From Streptomyces avermitilis MA-4680 = NBRC 14893 (GTDB lineage Bacteria; Actinomycetota; Actinomycetes; Streptomycetales; Streptomycetaceae): 64,000 nucleotides of DNA. Position numbers and translations under genes: made by a program. The stretch covers positions 3,534,001 to 3,598,000 of the forward strand of contig NC_003155.5 in NCBI RefSeq assembly GCF_000009765.2, read 5' to 3'. The notes under the pieces are model-generated. The model was not told the DNA's origin, ran no database searches, and worked only from the letters and a program-made list of their open reading frames with translations. Below, one piece after another: positions 22,431 through 36,300 of this stretch; position 1 is the stretch's first letter, and each line of letters begins with the position of its first letter.

Positions 22431-25400
22431 CTACGCCTCGTGGCGCGTCAGCCACTCGTGCACGGCGGCCGCCGTGACGTCTCCGTTGCCCTCCAGCATC
22501 GTGTAGTGGTTGCCCGGCACGTCGATCGCTTCGTGGGGAAGCGGCCAGGCGGCCTGCCACTGCTCGGCCGGCGGCTGCACCTCGCCCGGCTCGATGCCGT
22601 AGCACTCCGAGGCCCGTACGAGCAGGGTCGGCGTCGCGATCTCCTTGGGCTGCCAGTGCTCGAACATGCCGAAGTACGCGGCCATCGCCGTGAGCCTCGT
22701 CCCGGTCATCTGCCCGAAGTCCTTCTCCAGCTCGACGGCCTTCGACTCCATCACCGGCACGATGTACGAGGTGGCGTCGTAGCCGGCCATGTAGCTGTCG
22801 ATCAGGACCAGGCCCCGGGGCGCCAGTCCCCGGTCCTCCAGCCTGGACGTGACCTCGTGGGCGATCCGGCCTCCGGAGGAGCGGCCGGCCAGCACGAACG
22901 GTTCGCCGTCGACCAGTTCCTCGATGAGCCGCAGGGCGTACTCGGCCGCCGCGTCCACGTCGGCCGCGACCGGCTGCCCGGTGACGAAGCCGGGGAGCAT
23001 CAGCGACCACACGTCACGGGTTCCGCGCAACGGCGTGGCCATGCTGACCAGTTCCTGGTTGCTCGCCCACACGGACTGTGAGGGGAACCCGATGATCTTC
23101 GGGTACTGCGCCCCCTCACCGAGCCGGACGAGGCTCGGGCCGCCCTTGACCTCCTGCGGGTCGGAGAAGCTCACCCGCAGGTCGACCGAGTTCCGCAGCA
23201 CGCTGTGGCCGAGGTCGAGCCGGCCCAGCTCGTTCGAGCGCCGGTACAGCGCCTCCACTCCGTTGATCACCGCCAGGTCGCCGAGCGCGTCCGCGCCACG
23301 GCCGCTCCCGGTGTCCTCGGCCGGCCCGGCGGCCGCCTGCCCCGCCGCCGGAGCGGCGGCCATCGGTGCCGCCGGGGTGCCCAGCTGCTCGCTGAGTTCG
23401 GCGGCGAGCGCGAGGGGCGTCGGATGGTCGAAGACGACCGTGGACGCGAGGCGCAGCCCGGTGCGCTCGTTGAGCCGGTTGCGCAGTTCGACCGAGGTCA
23501 GCGAGTCGAAGCCCAGCTCCACGAAGCCGTGGCCGTCCTCGATCGCCTCGGCACCGGAGTGCCCGAGCACCTGCGCGACCTCGCCGCGGATCAGCTCGGC
23601 CAGCAGGGCCTGCCGTTCCGCCTGGTCCGCCGCGGCCAGTTGCTCGTGCAGGTGCGAGGTGGCCCGTACGTCGGACCGGGCGGCCCGCCGCTGCGGAGCG
23701 CGCACCAGGCCGCGCAGCAGCGGGGGTACCTGCTGCTCGCTCGCCGCCCGCGCCGCCGTGGTGTTCAGCCGCATCGGTACGAGGAGGGCTTCCTGGCCGG
23801 CGCCGAGGGCCCGGTCGAAGGCCTCCATGCCGGACTCGGCGGTGAAGGGGGTGACCCCGCCGCGGGCCATCCGGGCGCGTTCGGCCCGGCCGAGGTCGCC
23901 GCCCATGCCGCCGGGCTGCTCCCACCAGCCCCAGGCGAGGGCGGTGCCGGGCAGTCCGGCCTCGCGGCGGTGCGCGGCGAGGGCGTCCAGGAACGAGTTC
24001 GCCGCCGCGTAGTTGCCCTGCCCCTGGCTGCCGAGCAGTCCGGCGGCCGAGGAGAAGAGCACGAACTCCCGCAGCGGGGCGTCCTGGGTCAGCTCGTGCA
24101 GATGCCAGGCCGCGTCGGCCTTGGCCCGCAGGACGGTGTCGAACCGGTCCGGGGTGAGCGACTCGACCGTGCCGTCCGCCAGCACACCCGCGGTGTGCAC
24201 GACCGCGGTCAGCGGCCGGTCGGCCGGGATGTCCCGCAGCAGCACGGCGAGTGCGTCCCGGTCCGAGACGTCGCAGGCCAGGATGCGGGTGTCGGCGCCG
24301 AGTTCGGTGAGTTCGGCCAGCAGGGCGGCCGCGCCGGGCGCGCGCTCGCCGCGGCGGCCGGCCAGCACCAGATGCCGGACGCCGTGTGCGGTCACGAGGT
24401 GACGCGCGACCACCGCGCCGAGCGCTCCGGTGCCGCCGGTGACCAGCACGGTGCCGTCGGGGCCGAAGCCAGGGGCGCCGTCCGCCGGTCCGGTGTGCCT
24501 GGCCAGCCGGGGCACGCAGGGCGAGCCGGCGCGCAGGGCGAGTTGCGGTTCACCGGTGCCGAGCGCCTTGGGCAGGGCCCGGTAGGAGGCGGGGTCGTCG
24601 TCGAGGTCGATCAGGACGATCCGGTCCGGGTGCTCCGACTGTGCCGTCCGCACCAGGCCCCACACGGCCGAGGCCGCCACGTCCTCGGTACGGTCCGTGC
24701 CGGCGGCCGGGACGGCGCCCCGGGTCAGCAGCAACAGCTTGGAGCCTGTGAGGCGTTCGTCGGCGAGCCAGTGCTGAATGACCTCCAGTACCCGGTGTAC
24801 GGCGTCATGGGTGGCGGCGACGATGCCGCCCTGGTCCCCGCCGAAGCAGGACATCGCCACCACGGAGGGGGCGGGCTTGCCCGACTCCACGGTGTCGATC
24901 AGGGATTGCGGGTCGAGGTACGGCGTCCCGGTCAGGCCGGCTTCGACGAGCCGCGGGCGGATCTCCAGCGGGTCGAAGCCGAGCATCGCCCATTCGCCGG
25001 AGACCTCTCGGGAGCCGAGGGGCACCGGGGTCCACTTCAGGTCGAACAGCGCGTCCTGGCGGGGTGCGGAGGCGGTGAACTGTTCCAGCGCGGGGTCCCG
25101 CATCGTGAGCGACCCGACCGTGGCGATCGGCAGTCCTGACTCGTCGTTGACCAGGACGGACACTTCGCCCCGGCCCACCGGAGCGAGGTGGACGCGGGCG
25201 ACGGTGGCGTGGGTGGCGTGCAGTCGTACTCCGGTCCAGGCGAACGGCATGCCTCCCTTGACCGCCTCCCGGTCGGGGGTGCCGCCGAGGACGCCCAGGG
25301 CGAGTGGCTGGAGTGCGGCGTCCAGCAGGGCCGGGTGCACTCCGAAACCGCTGTCGGCGTCGCCCGCCTCCTCGGGGAGCCGAACCTCGGCGTACAGGTC

Positions 25401-28400
25401 TCCGTCCTTGGTCCACAGTGCCCGCAGGCCCTGGAAGACCGGGCCGTAGGTGAATCCGGCCTCGGCCATGTCCGGGTAGAAGTCCTCGACGGCGACGGCG
25501 GTGGAGCCGTCGGGCGGCCATACCGTCATCGGCTCCGCGTCGGGTTCCGCTCCCGTGTTCTCGGCGAGTACGCCGCTGGCGTGCCTCAGCCAGGGCTGGT
25601 CGTCGCCTTCGCCGTCGGGCCTCGAGTGCAGGGTGATGGCGCGCCGGCCGGTCTCGTCGAGGCCGCCGACCAGCACCTGGACGGCGCGACCGCCCTGCTC
25701 GCCCAGCACCAGTGGTGCCTCCAGGGTGAGTTCCTCGATCAGCTCGCAGCCCACCTGTCCGCCGGCGCGCAGCGCGAGTTCCACGAACGCGGTACCCGGC
25801 AGCAGCGCGGTGCCCAGCATCGCGTGATCGGTGATCCAGGGCTGCGTGGCCAGGGAGAGCCTGCCGGTGAACAGGAATCCGTCCGAGTCGGGCAGCGCCA
25901 CTCCGGCGCCGAGCAGCGGGTGTCCGGTCGCCGTCAGTCCGATGCTCGCGGGGTCGCCGCTGCCGGTCGTGCGCGAGTCCAGCCAGTAGCGCTTGTGCTG
26001 GAAGGCGTAGGTGGGCAGTCCGACGGTGCGGGCGCCGGTGCCGGCGAACAGCCCGGACCAGTCGACCGGGGCACCGCTCGCGTGGATCCGGCCGAGCGCG
26101 AGGGTCAGGCAGTCCGCTTCGGGGCGTTCGGGGTGCAGTACGGGCACGCACACGGCGTCGGCGCCGGTGTGGTCGAGGGTCTCCTCGGCCATCGCGGTCA
26201 GCGCACCCCGCGGACCCAGCTCGAGGAACCTGTCCACACCCCGCGCCAGCACCGTCGCCACACCATCGGCGAAACGAACGGCCTCCCGCACATGCCGCAC
26301 CCAGTAGGCGGGAGTGGTGAACTCGGCGTCCGCCATCCCACCCGTCACATTCGACACCACCGGGATACGCGGCGGACGGAACTCCACCGCGGCGAGCGTC
26401 TCCGCGAACTCCGCCAGCATCGGCTCCATCCGCGCGGAGTGGAAGGCGTGACTGACCGCCAACTGCTTGGTCCGCCTGCCCTGTTCAGCAAACGCTTGGG
26501 CGAGCGCGGTCACCGGCTCCTCATCACCGGACAGCACCAGCGAACGGGGCCCGTTCACCGCAGCCACCGACACACCCCCGGGAAGCACCGGCAGCTCGTC
26601 CTCGGCCGCCTCGACAGCGACCATCGCACCGCCCTCCGGCAGCGCCTGCATCAACCGGCCCCGCGCCGCCACGATCCGGCACGCATCCGCCAGCGACCAC
26701 ACCCCCGCCACATACGCCGCCGCCAGCTCACCGATCGAATGCCCCAGCAGCACATCCGCCCGCACACCCCACGAACCCACCAGCTCGAACAGCGCCACCT
26801 CCAACGCGAACAAACCGGCCTGCGTGAACACCGTCCGGTCCAACGCCGGCGCATCGGTGAACACGACCTCCTTCACCGGCCGCTCCAGCAACAGATCCAA
26901 CTGCGCACACACCCCGTCGAACGCAGCCGCGAACACCGGGAAACGCTCGTACAGCTCACGCCCCATACCAAGCCGCTGCGCACCCTGACCGGTGAACAGG
27001 AACGCCGTCCCGCCCTCCCCGGCCACACCCCGCACCATCCCCGCCGCGCCCGCACCCTCCGCCAACGCGGCCAACTGGACCAGGAAGTCCTCCCGATCCC
27101 GCCCCGTCAGAACAGCCCGGTGCTCCAGACCCGCACGCGTCACCGCCAACGACAGACCCACGTCGGCCGGCCGCAGATCGCTCCCCCGTACGTGGTCGGC
27201 AAGCCGTCGGGCCTGCGCCCGCAACGCCTCCTCCGACCGCGCCGACACCACCCACGGCACCAGCAACCCGTCAACCGCAGACACCGGCGTCCGTTCCTCG
27301 ACCGACGGCGCCTGCTCCAGAATCACGTGCGCGTTCGTGCCGCTGATCCCGAACGAGGACACGCCCGCCCGGCGCGGCCCGTCGGTCTCCGGCCACTCCC
27401 GCCCCTCCGTCAGCAGCTCCACCGCGCCCGCGGACCAGTCCACCTCGGGGGTCGGCTCGTCCACGTGCAGGGTCTTGGGCAACAGGCCGTTGCGCAGGGC
27501 CAGTACGGACTTGATGACACCGGCGACACCGGCGGCGTACTGGGTGTGGCCGATGTTCGACTTCACCGAACCCAGCCACAGCGGACGGTCCGCCGGACGG
27601 TCCTGACCGTACGTCGCCAGCAACGCCTGTGCCTCGATCGGGTCGCCGAGCGACGTCCCCGTGCCGTGCGCCTCCACCATGTCCACGTCCGCCGCCGACA
27701 ACCCGGCCGAAGCGAGCGCCTGCCGGATCACCCGCTGCTGCGACGGACCGTTCGGCGCCGTCAGACCGTTCGACGCACCGTCCGAGTTCACCGCCGAACC
27801 CCGCACCACCGCCAGCACCGGACGCCCGTCCCGCACCGCGTCCGAAAGCCGCTGCACGGCCAGCATCCCGACACCCTCGCCCCAGCCCGTGCCGTCGGCA
27901 CCGGCGGCGAACGCCTTGCACCGGCCGTCTCCCGCGAGACCGCCCTGCCGCGAGAACTCGACGAAGGCTCCCGGCGTGGCCATGACGGTCACACCGCCGA
28001 CCAGCGCCAGGTCGCACTCGCCGCCCCGCAGCGCCTGCCCTGCCAGGTGCAGGCTGACCAGCGAGGAGGAGCACGCGGTGTCGACCGTGACGGCCGGGCC
28101 CTCCAGGCCCAGGGCATAGGCGACCCGGCCCGACATCACGCTGCCCGACGCCCCGGTGAGGGCGTAACCGCCGCCTGCCTCGGACGAGTTCATCAGGACG
28201 GTCGTGTACTCCTGCGGGGTGCCGCCGACGAAGACGCCGGTGCGGCTGCCGCGCAGGCCGACCGGATCGAACCCGGCGCGTTCCAGCGCCTCCCACGAGG
28301 TCTCCAGCAACAACCGCTGCTGCGGATCCATCGCCAGTGCCTCACGCGGCGAGATCCCGAAGAACGCCGCGTCGAAGTCGCCGGCCTCGGCCAGGAAGGC

Positions 28401-31400
28401 ACCCTGCCGGGCTCCGCCGGACTCCTCGATGAAGGCGTTCATGGCCAGGCCGTGCCAGCCTCGGTCGGCGGGGAAGTCCGTCATCTCGTCGCGGCTGTCG
28501 ACGAGCAGACGCCAGAGGTCCTCGGGACCGCGCACCCCGCCGGGGAAGCGGCAGGCCATGCCCACGATCACGATCGGGTCGTCGTCGGTCGTCCGCAGGA
28601 CCGGCAGTGCCGTCTCCGTGGCGCTGTCGAAGAGCTTCTCGTGCAGGTGCCCGGCGAGACGCTGCGGTGTGGGGTGGTCGAAGACGAGGGTGGCGGGCAG
28701 GCGCAGGCCGGTGGCCGTGTTCAGCCGGTTGCGCAGTTCCATCGCGGTCAGGGAGTCGAATCCGAGGTCCCGGAACGGCCGCCCGGCCGTGATGTCGTCC
28801 GTCGTCCGGTGGGTGAGCACGGTCGCCGCTTCGGAGCGGACGAGTTCGAGCAGCCGGTCGTGCTGTTCGGGGGCGGTGAGCCCGGCCAGGGTCTGGCGCA
28901 GGGCGGAGTCGGTGCCGTCGTCGGGCGCGGGCTCGGAGTCCTCGCTCAGCGCGCGGGCGACTTCGGGGATGTCCTCGATCAGCGGGCGGCGCCGGGCGAT
29001 GGTGTAGCCGGGGGTGAAGCGCGCCCAGTCCATGTCGGTGACGGTCAGCGCCGTCTCGTCCTGCTCCAGCGCCTGTCGCAGGGCCTTGATGGCCAGTGCC
29101 GGTTCCATCGCCCGCACACCGCGGCGCGCCAACTGCTCCTCGGTGCCGTCGGCCGCCATGCCGGTGGCTTTCCAGCCGCCCCACGACACGGACGTCGCGA
29201 CCAGACCGCGCGCCCGCCGGTTCCACGCCAGCCCGTCCAGATAGGCGTTCGCCGCGGCGTACGCACCGGTTCCCGCGCTGCCCCACACGGCGGCGCCGGA
29301 GGAGAACAGGACGAACGCCTCCAGGGTCAGCTCCGCGGTCAGGGCGTCGAGGTTGCGGGCGCCCCGCGTCTTGGCGGAAAGGACCGTCTCGTAGTGCTCG
29401 GGGGTGGCGGTGGCGAGTTCCGCGTAACCGGATACGCCGGCGGTGTGGAAGACGGCGGTGAGGGGGTGCTCCGCCGGGATGCCGGCGATCACGTGGCCGA
29501 GGGCGTCGCGGTCGCTCACGTCGCACGCGGCGAACGTCACCTCCGCACCCAAACCGCCCAACTCCGTGGCCAGTTCGGCAGCACCTTCTGCCTGCTCGCC
29601 ACTACGGCTGACCAGCAGCAGACGCTCGGCGCCCTCCTTCGCCAGCCAACGGGCCAGATGCGCACCGATGCCACCGGTGCCGCCGGTGATCAGCACCGTG
29701 CCGTGAGGGTTCCAGTCGCGTACGGGTGCCGGGTTCGCACCCAGCGGAGCCCGCACCAGACGCCGGGCATACGCACCCGACGACCGCACCGCTACCTGAT
29801 CCTCACCCTCCCCCGCCGCCAACACGGCAGTCAGCCCGGAAGCAACCCGCTCGTCCCACACCCCCGGCACATCGACCAGACCACCCCAACTGCCCGGCTG
29901 CTCCAGACCGGCCACCTGACCCAGCGCCCACACCTGCGTCTGCACCGGGTGCACCACATCCTCCGCACCCACCGACGCGGCACCCTGCGTCAACACCCAC
30001 AACGGCGCCTCGACCCCGGCATCCGCCAAAGCCTGGACGAGCGTCACCGTCGCGACAGGCGCGGCCTCCTCATCCCAACCCAACAGCGACACCACACCCG
30101 ACACCTCACCGGCTCCGGTAAGGCGCCCGGCCAGAGCCTCACGGCCCTCCTCCGCCTCCCACGCCAGTACGACGACCTCGGCGCCGGCCGCCTCCAGCGC
30201 CCGCCGGACCTCCTCGACCGGCCCCGCGCCACCCGGCGTCACCACCAGCCACGTCCCCGACAACCGGCCCACCGACGGCACCGTCACCGAACGCCACACC
30301 GTCCGATACCGCCACGAATCCAGCACCGACCGCTCCTGACGCCCCCGGCGCCAAGCCGACAACGCCGGGACCACCGGCTCCCACACCTCAGGCTCCGCGC
30401 CGTCGACGAGCGCGGCCATGCCTTGGAGGTCCGCGTTCTCCACCGCGCCCCAGAAGGCCGCGTCCACCGGATCGACGACGCCGTCCGCACCGGGCGCCAC
30501 CACGTCCTCGATCCAGTAGCGCTCGTGCTGGAAGGCGTACGTCGGCAGATCGACCCGGCGCACCGGCATCCCGGCGAACAGCACCGACCAGTCGACGGGA
30601 GCGCCCGCCACGTAAGCCTCCGCGAGCGACGTCAGGAAGCGGTCCGCACCGCCCTCGTCACGGCGCAGCGACCCCACAGCGGTACCGGTGCCGAACACGC
30701 CTTCCTGGGTTTCCTGGATCGCCACGGTCAGTACGGGGTGGGGGCTGGACTCGACGAAGACCTGGTATTCCTGTTCGGCGAGCAGCCGCACCACCGGCTC
30801 GAACCGGACCCGCTCCCGCAGATTCGTCACCCAGTACCGCGCGTCGAGCCCGGAGGTGTCCAGCCGCTCCCCGGTCACCGTCGAGTAGAAGGCGACGGCG
30901 GACGACTTGGGCCGGATGTCGGCGAGTTCGGCGAGCAGGTCGTCGTTGAGGGCATCCACCTGCGCGGAGTGGGAGGCGTAGTCCACCGCGATACGACGGG
31001 CCCGCACCCCCGACTCCTCACATTCCGCGAGGAGTTCGTCGAGTGCGTCGGGCTCACCGGAGACGACGGCGGAGCCGGGCCCGTTGACGGCCGCGACACC
31101 GATCCGGCCCTCGAACCGGGCGAGACGCTCCTCGACGCCCTCCACCGGCAGCGCAACGGACACCATCCCGCCCTTGCCGGACAGCTTCTCCAGCACCAGC
31201 CGCGACCGCACGGCCACCACCCGCGCCCCATCCTCCAGCGACAGACCACCCGCCACACACGCCGCAGCGACCTCACCCTGCGAATGCCCCACGACCGCGG
31301 CCGGCTCCACCCCGAACGAACGCCACACCGCCGCCAGCGACACCATCACCGCCCACAGCACCGGCTGCACCACATCCACCCGGGACCACAACGGATCCCC

Positions 31401-33272
31401 CGCGTCCCGGAACACCACATTCCTCAGCGACCAGTCGACGTACGGACTCAGCGCCTGGCCGCACTCCTCCATCCGCGCACGGAACACCGGCGAGGCGTCC
31501 CACAAATCCCGCCCCATCCCCACCCACTGCGACCCCTGACCCGGGAACACGAACACCACACCGGTTCCGGCGTCGCCGGTTCCCCGGACCAGGCCGGGCA
31601 CGTCGAGTCCGTCCGCGAGGGCGGTGAGTCCGGTGGGCCGGTCTCCGCTACGTGCGCCCTGTCCGGCGAACAGCACCGCGCGATGCGCGAGTTTCGACCG
31701 GCTCGCCAGGAGTGAGTGGGCCACGTCCGCGGTTCCGAGGCCGGGGTGGGCGTCGAGGTGTGCCTGAAGTCGTCCGGCCTGCGCCCGCAGGGCCGCCTCC
31801 GTCTGCCCGGAGATCAGCCACGGCACGGTGGCGGGGCTCGTGGTGAGGGGCGGCTCCGGCGCGTCGACCGGCTGCGGCTCGGCGGAGTCCTCCTCGGGGG
31901 CCTGCTCGAGGATCACGTGGGCGTTCGTGCCGCTGATACCGAACGAGGACACGCCCGCCCGGCGCGGACCGCCCGTCTCGGGCCACTCCCGCCCCTCCGT
32001 CAGCAGCTCCACCGCACCCGCCGACCAGTCCACCTGGGTGCTGGGCTTCCCGACGTGCAGGGTCTTGGGCAGTACGCCGTTCCGCAGCGCGAGCACGGTC
32101 TTGATCACACCGGCGACACCGGAGACGGCCTGGGTGTGCGCGATGTTCGACTTGAGCGAGCCGAGCCAGAGCGGCCGGCCGTCGTGCCGGTCCTGGCCGT
32201 ACGTGGCCAGCAGCGCCTGTGCCTCGATCGGGTCGCCGAGCGACGTCCCCGTGCCGTGCGCCTCCACCATGTCCACGTCCGCCAGCGCCAGTCCGGCGTT
32301 GGCGACCGCCTGCCGGATCACCCGCTGCTGCGAGGGACCGTTCGGCGCGCTCAGACCGTTCGACGCGCCGTCCTGGTTCACCGCCGACCCGCGGATCACC
32401 GCCAGGACGGGGTGACCGTTGCGCCGCGCGTCCGCAAGGCGTTCCAGCAGGACGACGGCGGCGCCCTCGCCCCAGCCGATCCCGTCCGCGTCGTCGGAGA
32501 AGGCCTTGCACCGGCCGTCCGCGGCCAGGCCGCGCTGCCGGGCGAAGGTCACGAACGCCGAGGAGGTGGCCATGACCGCGACGCCGCCGGCCAGTGCCAG
32601 TGAGCAGTCCCCCTGGCGGAGTGACTGAGCGGCGGAGTGCAGGGCGACCAGCGAGGACGAGCACGCCGTGTCGACCGTGAGTGCGGGGCCCTCCAGACCG
32701 AGTACGTAGGACACCCGGCCGGACATCACGCTCGCCGAGCCGCCCGTGATCGCGTATCCCTGGTCGGTCGGCGAGTTCATCAGCTTGACCGTGTGCTCGA
32801 TGGCCGTACCGCCGACGAACACCCCCGTTCGGCTGCCCCGCAGCGTGTGCGGGTCGATGCCCGCCCGTTCCAGCGCCTCCCACGACGTTTCCAGGAGCAG
32901 CCGCTGCTGCGGGTCCATGGTCAGCGCCTCACGCGGCGAGATCCCGAAGAAGCCGGCGTCGAAGTCGCCCGCGCCGCGCAGGAACGCCCCTTCCCGGGTG
33001 TACGTCGTCCCCGGCCGGTCGGGGTCGCTGTCGAAGAGCGAGGAGAGGTCCCAGCCCCGGTCGTCGGGGAATCCGCTCACCCCGTCGGCACCGTCCATCA
33101 CCATCTGCCACAGCTGCTCAGGTGAGTCGACGCCGCCGGGCAGCCGGCAGGCCATTCCCACGACGGCGAGCGGTTCCCGCGCCCGGTCCTGGCTGTCCTG
33201 GAGCTGCTGTCGAGTCTGTTGCAGTTCGGCCGTGACTCGGCGCAGATAGGTACGGAGTTTGTCCTCGGTCAT
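22431..33272 (-). CDS. olmA7: Type I modular PKS, two modules plus thioesterase: KS-AT(methylmalonyl)-KR-ACP / KS-AT(malonyl)-DH-KR-ACP-TE (oligomycin M15-M16)
   Basis: Predicted 3613 residues. Order: docking coiled coil ([12 protein letters not shown]); KS (Cys near 205); AT (GHSQGE near 663; YASH near 766, methylmalonyl); KR near 1190-1400 with Trp in AVWGS and catalytic GAYAAAN (active, A-type); ACP near 1507; second KS from about 1563; AT (GHSIGE near 2178; HAFH, malonyl); DH from about 2450 ([10 protein letters not shown]); KR near 2941 (GTLVTG-type fold, LAD motif); ACP near 3257; thioesterase from about 3390 with GRSSGG near 3460. Being the only subunit with a TE, it ends the chain: it makes the 4-methyl, 5-OH and C2=C3, then forms the lactone. 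The start is 58 nt after the olmA6 stop, so it is in the same operon. The M15 KR half shares near-identical DNA with M12 in olmA6. Confidence 0.94.
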   Translation of the reverse strand: MTEDKLRTYLRRVTAELQQTRQQLQDSQDRAREPLAVVGMACRLPGGVDSPEQLWQMVMDGADGVSGFPDDRGWDLSSLFDSDPDRPGTTYTREGAFLRGAGDFDAGFFGISPREALTMDPQQRLLLETSWEALERAGIDPHTLRGSRTGVFVGGTAIEHTVKLMNSPTDQGYAITGGSASVMSGRVSYVLGLEGPALTVDTACSSSLVALHSAAQSLRQGDCSLALAGGVAVMATSSAFVTFARQRGLAADGRCKAFSDDADGIGWGEGAAVVLLERLADARRNGHPVLAVIRGSAVNQDGASNGLSAPNGPSQQRVIRQAVANAGLALADVDMVEAHGTGTSLGDPIEAQALLATYGQDRHDGRPLWLGSLKSNIAHTQAVSGVAGVIKTVLALRNGVLPKTLHVGKPSTQVDWSAGAVELLTEGREWPETGGPRRAGVSSFGISGTNAHVILEQAPEEDSAEPQPVDAPEPPLTTSPATVPWLISGQTEAALRAQAGRLQAHLDAHPGLGTADVAHSLLASRSKLAHRAVLFAGQGARSGDRPTGLTALADGLDVPGLVRGTGDAGTGVVFVFPGQGSQWVGMGRDLWDASPVFRARMEECGQALSPYVDWSLRNVVFRDAGDPLWSRVDVVQPVLWAVMVSLAAVWRSFGVEPAAVVGHSQGEVAAACVAGGLSLEDGARVVAVRSRLVLEKLSGKGGMVSVALPVEGVEERLARFEGRIGVAAVNGPGSAVVSGEPDALDELLAECEESGVRARRIAVDYASHSAQVDALNDDLLAELADIRPKSSAVAFYSTVTGERLDTSGLDARYWVTNLRERVRFEPVVRLLAEQEYQVFVESSPHPVLTVAIQETQEGVFGTGTAVGSLRRDEGGADRFLTSLAEAYVAGAPVDWSVLFAGMPVRRVDLPTYAFQHERYWIEDVVAPGADGVVDPVDAAFWGAVENADLQGMAALVDGAEPEVWEPVVPALSAWRRGRQERSVLDSWRYRTVWRSVTVPSVGRLSGTWLVVTPGGAGPVEEVRRALEAAGAEVVVLAWEAEEGREALAGRLTGAGEVSGVVSLLGWDEEAAPVATVTLVQALADAGVEAPLWVLTQGAASVGAEDVVHPVQTQVWALGQVAGLEQPGSWGGLVDVPGVWDERVASGLTAVLAAGEGEDQVAVRSSGAYARRLVRAPLGANPAPVRDWNPHGTVLITGGTGGIGAHLARWLAKEGAERLLLVSRSGEQAEGAAELATELGGLGAEVTFAACDVSDRDALGHVIAGIPAEHPLTAVFHTAGVSGYAELATATPEHYETVLSAKTRGARNLDALTAELTLEAFVLFSSGAAVWGSAGTGAYAAANAYLDGLAWNRRARGLVATSVSWGGWKATGMAADGTEEQLARRGVRAMEPALAIKALRQALEQDETALTVTDMDWARFTPGYTIARRRPLIEDIPEVARALSEDSEPAPDDGTDSALRQTLAGLTAPEQHDRLLELVRSEAATVLTHRTTDDITAGRPFRDLGFDSLTAMELRNRLNTATGLRLPATLVFDHPTPQRLAGHLHEKLFDSATETALPVLRTTDDDPIVIVGMACRFPGGVRGPEDLWRLLVDSRDEMTDFPADRGWHGLAMNAFIEESGGARQGAFLAEAGDFDAAFFGISPREALAMDPQQRLLLETSWEALERAGFDPVGLRGSRTGVFVGGTPQEYTTVLMNSSEAGGGYALTGASGSVMSGRVAYALGLEGPAVTVDTACSSSLVSLHLAGQALRGGECDLALVGGVTVMATPGAFVEFSRQGGLAGDGRCKAFAAGADGTGWGEGVGMLAVQRLSDAVRDGRPVLAVVRGSAVNSDGASNGLTAPNGPSQQRVIRQALASAGLSAADVDMVEAHGTGTSLGDPIEAQALLATYGQDRPADRPLWLGSVKSNIGHTQYAAGVAGVIKSVLALRNGLLPKTLHVDEPTPEVDWSAGAVELLTEGREWPETDGPRRAGVSSFGISGTNAHVILEQAPSVEERTPVSAVDGLLVPWVVSARSEEALRAQARRLADHVRGSDLRPADVGLSLAVTRAGLEHRAVLTGRDREDFLVQLAALAEGAGAAGMVRGVAGEGGTAFLFTGQGAQRLGMGRELYERFPVFAAAFDGVCAQLDLLLERPVKEVVFTDAPALDRTVFTQAGLFALEVALFELVGSWGVRADVLLGHSIGELAAAYVAGVWSLADACRIVAARGRLMQALPEGGAMVAVEAAEDELPVLPGGVSVAAVNGPRSLVLSGDEEPVTALAQAFAEQGRRTKQLAVSHAFHSARMEPMLAEFAETLAAVEFRPPRIPVVSNVTGGMADAEFTTPAYWVRHVREAVRFADGVATVLARGVDRFLELGPRGALTAMAEETLDHTGADAVCVPVLHPERPEADCLTLALGRIHASGAPVDWSGLFAGTGARTVGLPTYAFQHKRYWLDSRTTGSGDPASIGLTATGHPLLGAGVALPDSDGFLFTGRLSLATQPWITDHAMLGTALLPGTAFVELALRAGGQVGCELIEELTLEAPLVLGEQGGRAVQVLVGGLDETGRRAITLHSRPDGEGDDQPWLRHASGVLAENTGAEPDAEPMTVWPPDGSTAVAVEDFYPDMAEAGFTYGPVFQGLRALWTKDGDLYAEVRLPEEAGDADSGFGVHPALLDAALQPLALGVLGGTPDREAVKGGMPFAWTGVRLHATHATVARVHLAPVGRGEVSVLVNDESGLPIATVGSLTMRDPALEQFTASAPRQDALFDLKWTPVPLGSREVSGEWAMLGFDPLEIRPRLVEAGLTGTPYLDPQSLIDTVESGKPAPSVVAMSCFGGDQGGIVAATHDAVHRVLEVIQHWLADERLTGSKLLLLTRGAVPAAGTDRTEDVAASAVWGLVRTAQSEHPDRIVLIDLDDDPASYRALPKALGTGEPQLALRAGSPCVPRLARHTGPADGAPGFGPDGTVLVTGGTGALGAVVARHLVTAHGVRHLVLAGRRGERAPGAAALLAELTELGADTRILACDVSDRDALAVLLRDIPADRPLTAVVHTAGVLADGTVESLTPDRFDTVLRAKADAAWHLHELTQDAPLREFVLFSSAAGLLGSQGQGNYAAANSFLDALAAHRREAGLPGTALAWGWWEQPGGMGGDLGRAERARMARGGVTPFTAESGMEAFDRALGAGQEALLVPMRLNTTAARAASEQQVPPLLRGLVRAPQRRAARSDVRATSHLHEQLAAADQAERQALLAELIRGEVAQVLGHSGAEAIEDGHGFVELGFDSLTSVELRNRLNERTGLRLASTVVFDHPTPLALAAELSEQLGTPAAPMAAAPAAGQAAAGPAEDTGSGRGADALGDLAVINGVEALYRRSNELGRLDLGHSVLRNSVDLRVSFSDPQEVKGGPSLVRLGEGAQYPKIIGFPSQSVWASNQELVSMATPLRGTRDVWSLMLPGFVTGQPVAADVDAAAEYALRLIEELVDGEPFVLAGRSSGGRIAHEVTSRLEDRGLAPRGLVLIDSYMAGYDATSYIVPVMESKAVELEKDFGQMTGTRLTAMAAYFGMFEHWQPKEIATPTLLVRASECYGIEPGEVQPPAEQWQAAWPLPHEAIDVPGNHYTMLEGNGDVTAAAVHEWLTRHEA
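29440..30380 (-). repeat. KR structural/catalytic repeat, M15 copy
   Basis: About 940 bp encoding the KR structural half and the start of the catalytic half. It matches M12 (about 43568-44508, offset 14128) almost base for base, and M13/M14 in parts. The boundaries are estimated by eye. Confidence 0.75.
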
Positions 33273-33330
33273 CGTGAAACCCCACTCTGGAGCGGTTGAA
33301 AGCCCGACAGATGCCTGCTCGTCCGCCTGA

Positions 33331-36300
33331 TCAGGACACGCCTAGGTCGCGGTCGATGAAGTCGAAGATCTCGTCGTCCGTCGCGGCTTCGAGATCGGTG
33401 GTGTCCTGCTCGGCGGCTCCGGTGCCGGTGCCGAGCTGGGTGATGAGGTCGCGGAGATGGTCGACGATGTCCTCGCGGGCCCGGGCATCGGGTGCGACGC
33501 TGTTCAGCGCCTCGCCGATCCGGGTCAGCTCACGCCGGATGTCGAGGACGTCGGCGATGCCCTGCTGCCCGTCCTGGGCCAGCCCGGCGCGGAGGTGTTC
33601 GGCGATGCGCTGCGGGTTGGGGTGGTCGAAGACGAGCGTGGCCGGCAGCCGCAGTCCGGTGGCCTTGGACAGCCGGTTGCGCAGGTCCATCGCGGTCAGC
33701 GAGTCGAAGCCGAGTTCCTTGAACGGCCTGGTCGGCGTGATCTCCGCCGTCGACCCGTGCGCCAGCACCTGGGCCGCCTCGCCGCGCACCAGCCCCAGCA
33801 GCGTGGCCTGCCGCTCGGGGTCGGTCAGCCCGGCCAGACGCTTGCGCAGATCCGCGCCGGCCGCCCCGTCCTCCGGGCCGTCCTCGATCTCCTCGGCGTC
33901 ACGCAGTACCTGTGCCGCCTCGGGGATGTCCTCGATGAGCGGGCGGCGCCGGGCCATCGCGTATCCCGGAGTGAACAGCGCCCAGTCCATGTCGGTCACC
34001 GTCACCGACACCTCGTCCTGCTCCAGCGCCTGCCGCAACGCCTGCACCGCCAGCACCGGATCCAGCAGCCGCACACCCCGACGCGACAACTGCTCCGCCG
34101 TGTCCCCCACCGCCATCGCCGTCGCCTGCCAACCGCCCCACGACACCGACGTCCCCGCCACACCACGCGCCCGCCGCAACCGCACCAGACCGTCCAGATA
34201 ACCGCCCGCGGCCGCATTCGCACCATTACTGCCACTGCCCCACACCGCAGCCCCGGAGGAGAACACCACGAACGCCTCCAACTCCACACCGAGCTCGGCG
34301 GTCAACTCGTCCAGATGACGAGCGCCCGCGATCCTGGCGGCGGTCTGCGTGTCGAGGTCGGTCACGTCGAGGTCGGCCAGCGGTCCGTGACCGGCGACTC
34401 CGGCGGTGTGGAAGACGGCGGTGAGGGGGTGCTCCGCCGGGATGCCGGCGATCACGTGGGCGAGGGCGTCGCGGTCGGTCACGTCGCACGCGGCGAACGT
34501 CACCTCCGCACCCAACCCGCCCAGTTCCGCGGCCAGTTCGGCAGCACCCTCGGCCCGCTCACCACTACGGCTGACGAGCAGCAGACGCTCGGCGCCCTCC
34601 TTCGCCAGCCAGCGCGCCAGATGCGCACCGATGCCACCGGTGCCGCCGGTGATCAGCACCGTGCCATGGGGGTTCCAGTCGCGTACGGGTGCCGGATTCG
34701 CACCCAGCGGAGCCCGCACCAGACGCCGCGCATACGCACCCGACGACCGCACCGCTACCTGATCCTCACCCTCCCCCGCCGCCAACACACCAGCAACCTG
34801 AGAGGCCACCCGCTCGTCCCACACCTCCGGCACATCGACCAGACCACCCCAACTGCCCGGCTGCTCCAGACCGACGATCTGCCCCAGCGCCCACACCTGC
34901 GTCTGCACCGGACGGATCTCATCGCCCGAGTCCACGGACGCGGCTCCGCGGGTCACCACCCACAGAGGGGCCGCCGACTCGATGTCGCCATGGGCCTGGA
35001 TGAGCGTCAGTGTCGAGGCGACCGCGGTGTGTTCGTCCCAGGCGAGCAGCGAGACCACGCCCGCCGCCTCGGGAGTCCCGGCGAGCCGTTCGGCCAGCTC
35101 CGCCCGGTCCGTCCCCGCCTCGATCGCCAGGACCACGACCTCGGCACCGGCGCCGGCGAGGGTCCGCTCCATCCGCTCGGTCGGCGCACCGTCGCTCGGG
35201 GCGACCACCAGCCACGTGCCCGACAGCCGTGCCGAGAGGGGCCGATCGTTCGTGCGCCATTCGGTGCGGTAGCGCCACGAGTCGAGTGTCGTCTGCTTCC
35301 GGCGGCCCTTGCGCCAGGCCGACAGCGCGGGCAGCCAGGCCTCCGCGGCGGCGGCCGGGTCGGGCCCGGTGCCGCCGGATGTGTCGAGCACCTCGGTGAG
35401 ATCGGCGAGATCCTCACGTTCCACGGCATCCCAGAACGCGGCGTCCATCGCGTCCGCCGAGGCCTCCTGGATCTCGCCTCCGACGGAGACGCCTTCGAGC
35501 CAGTAGCGCTGGTGCTGGAAGGCGTAGGTCGGCAGGTCGACCCGGCGGGCCCCGGTGCCGGCGAACAGCACCGACCAGTCGACGGGCGCGCCCGCCACGT
35601 AGGCCTCGGCGAGCGAGGTCAGGAGACGGTCCGCGCCACCGTCGTCACGCCGCAACGACCCCACCGTCACCACAGCCCGGTCCGCGACCTCACCGGTCTC
35701 GGCCACCGCCATCGTCAACACCGGATGCGGACTCGACTCGACGAAGACCGAACTCCCCTTCTCCGCCAACAGCCGCACCACCGGCTCGAACCGCACCCGC
35801 TCCCGCAGATTCGTCACCCAGTACCGCGCGTCCAGACCGGACGTGTCCAGCCGGTCGCCGGTCACCGTGGAGTAGAAGGCGACCGTGGACGACTTGGGCC
35901 GGATGTCGGCGAGTTCGGCGAGCAGGTCGTCGTTGAGGGCGTCGACCTGCGCGGAGTGGGAGGCGTAGTCCACCGCGATACGACGGGCCCGCACCCCCGA
36001 CTCCTCACACTCCGCGAGGAGTTCGTCGAGGGCGTCGGGCTCCCCCGAGACCACCACCGAGGTGGGCCCGTTCACCGCCGCGACACCGATCCGGCCCTCG
36101 AACCGGGCGAGACGCTCCTCGACGCCCTCCACCGGCAGCGCAACGGACACCATCCCGCCCTTGCCGGACAGCTTCTCCAGCACCAGCCGCGACCGCACCG
36201 CCACCACCCGCGCCCCGTCCTCCAGCGACAGACCACCGGCCACGCACGCCGCAGCGACCTCACCCTGCGAATGCCCGACCACCGCAGCCGGGTCCACCCC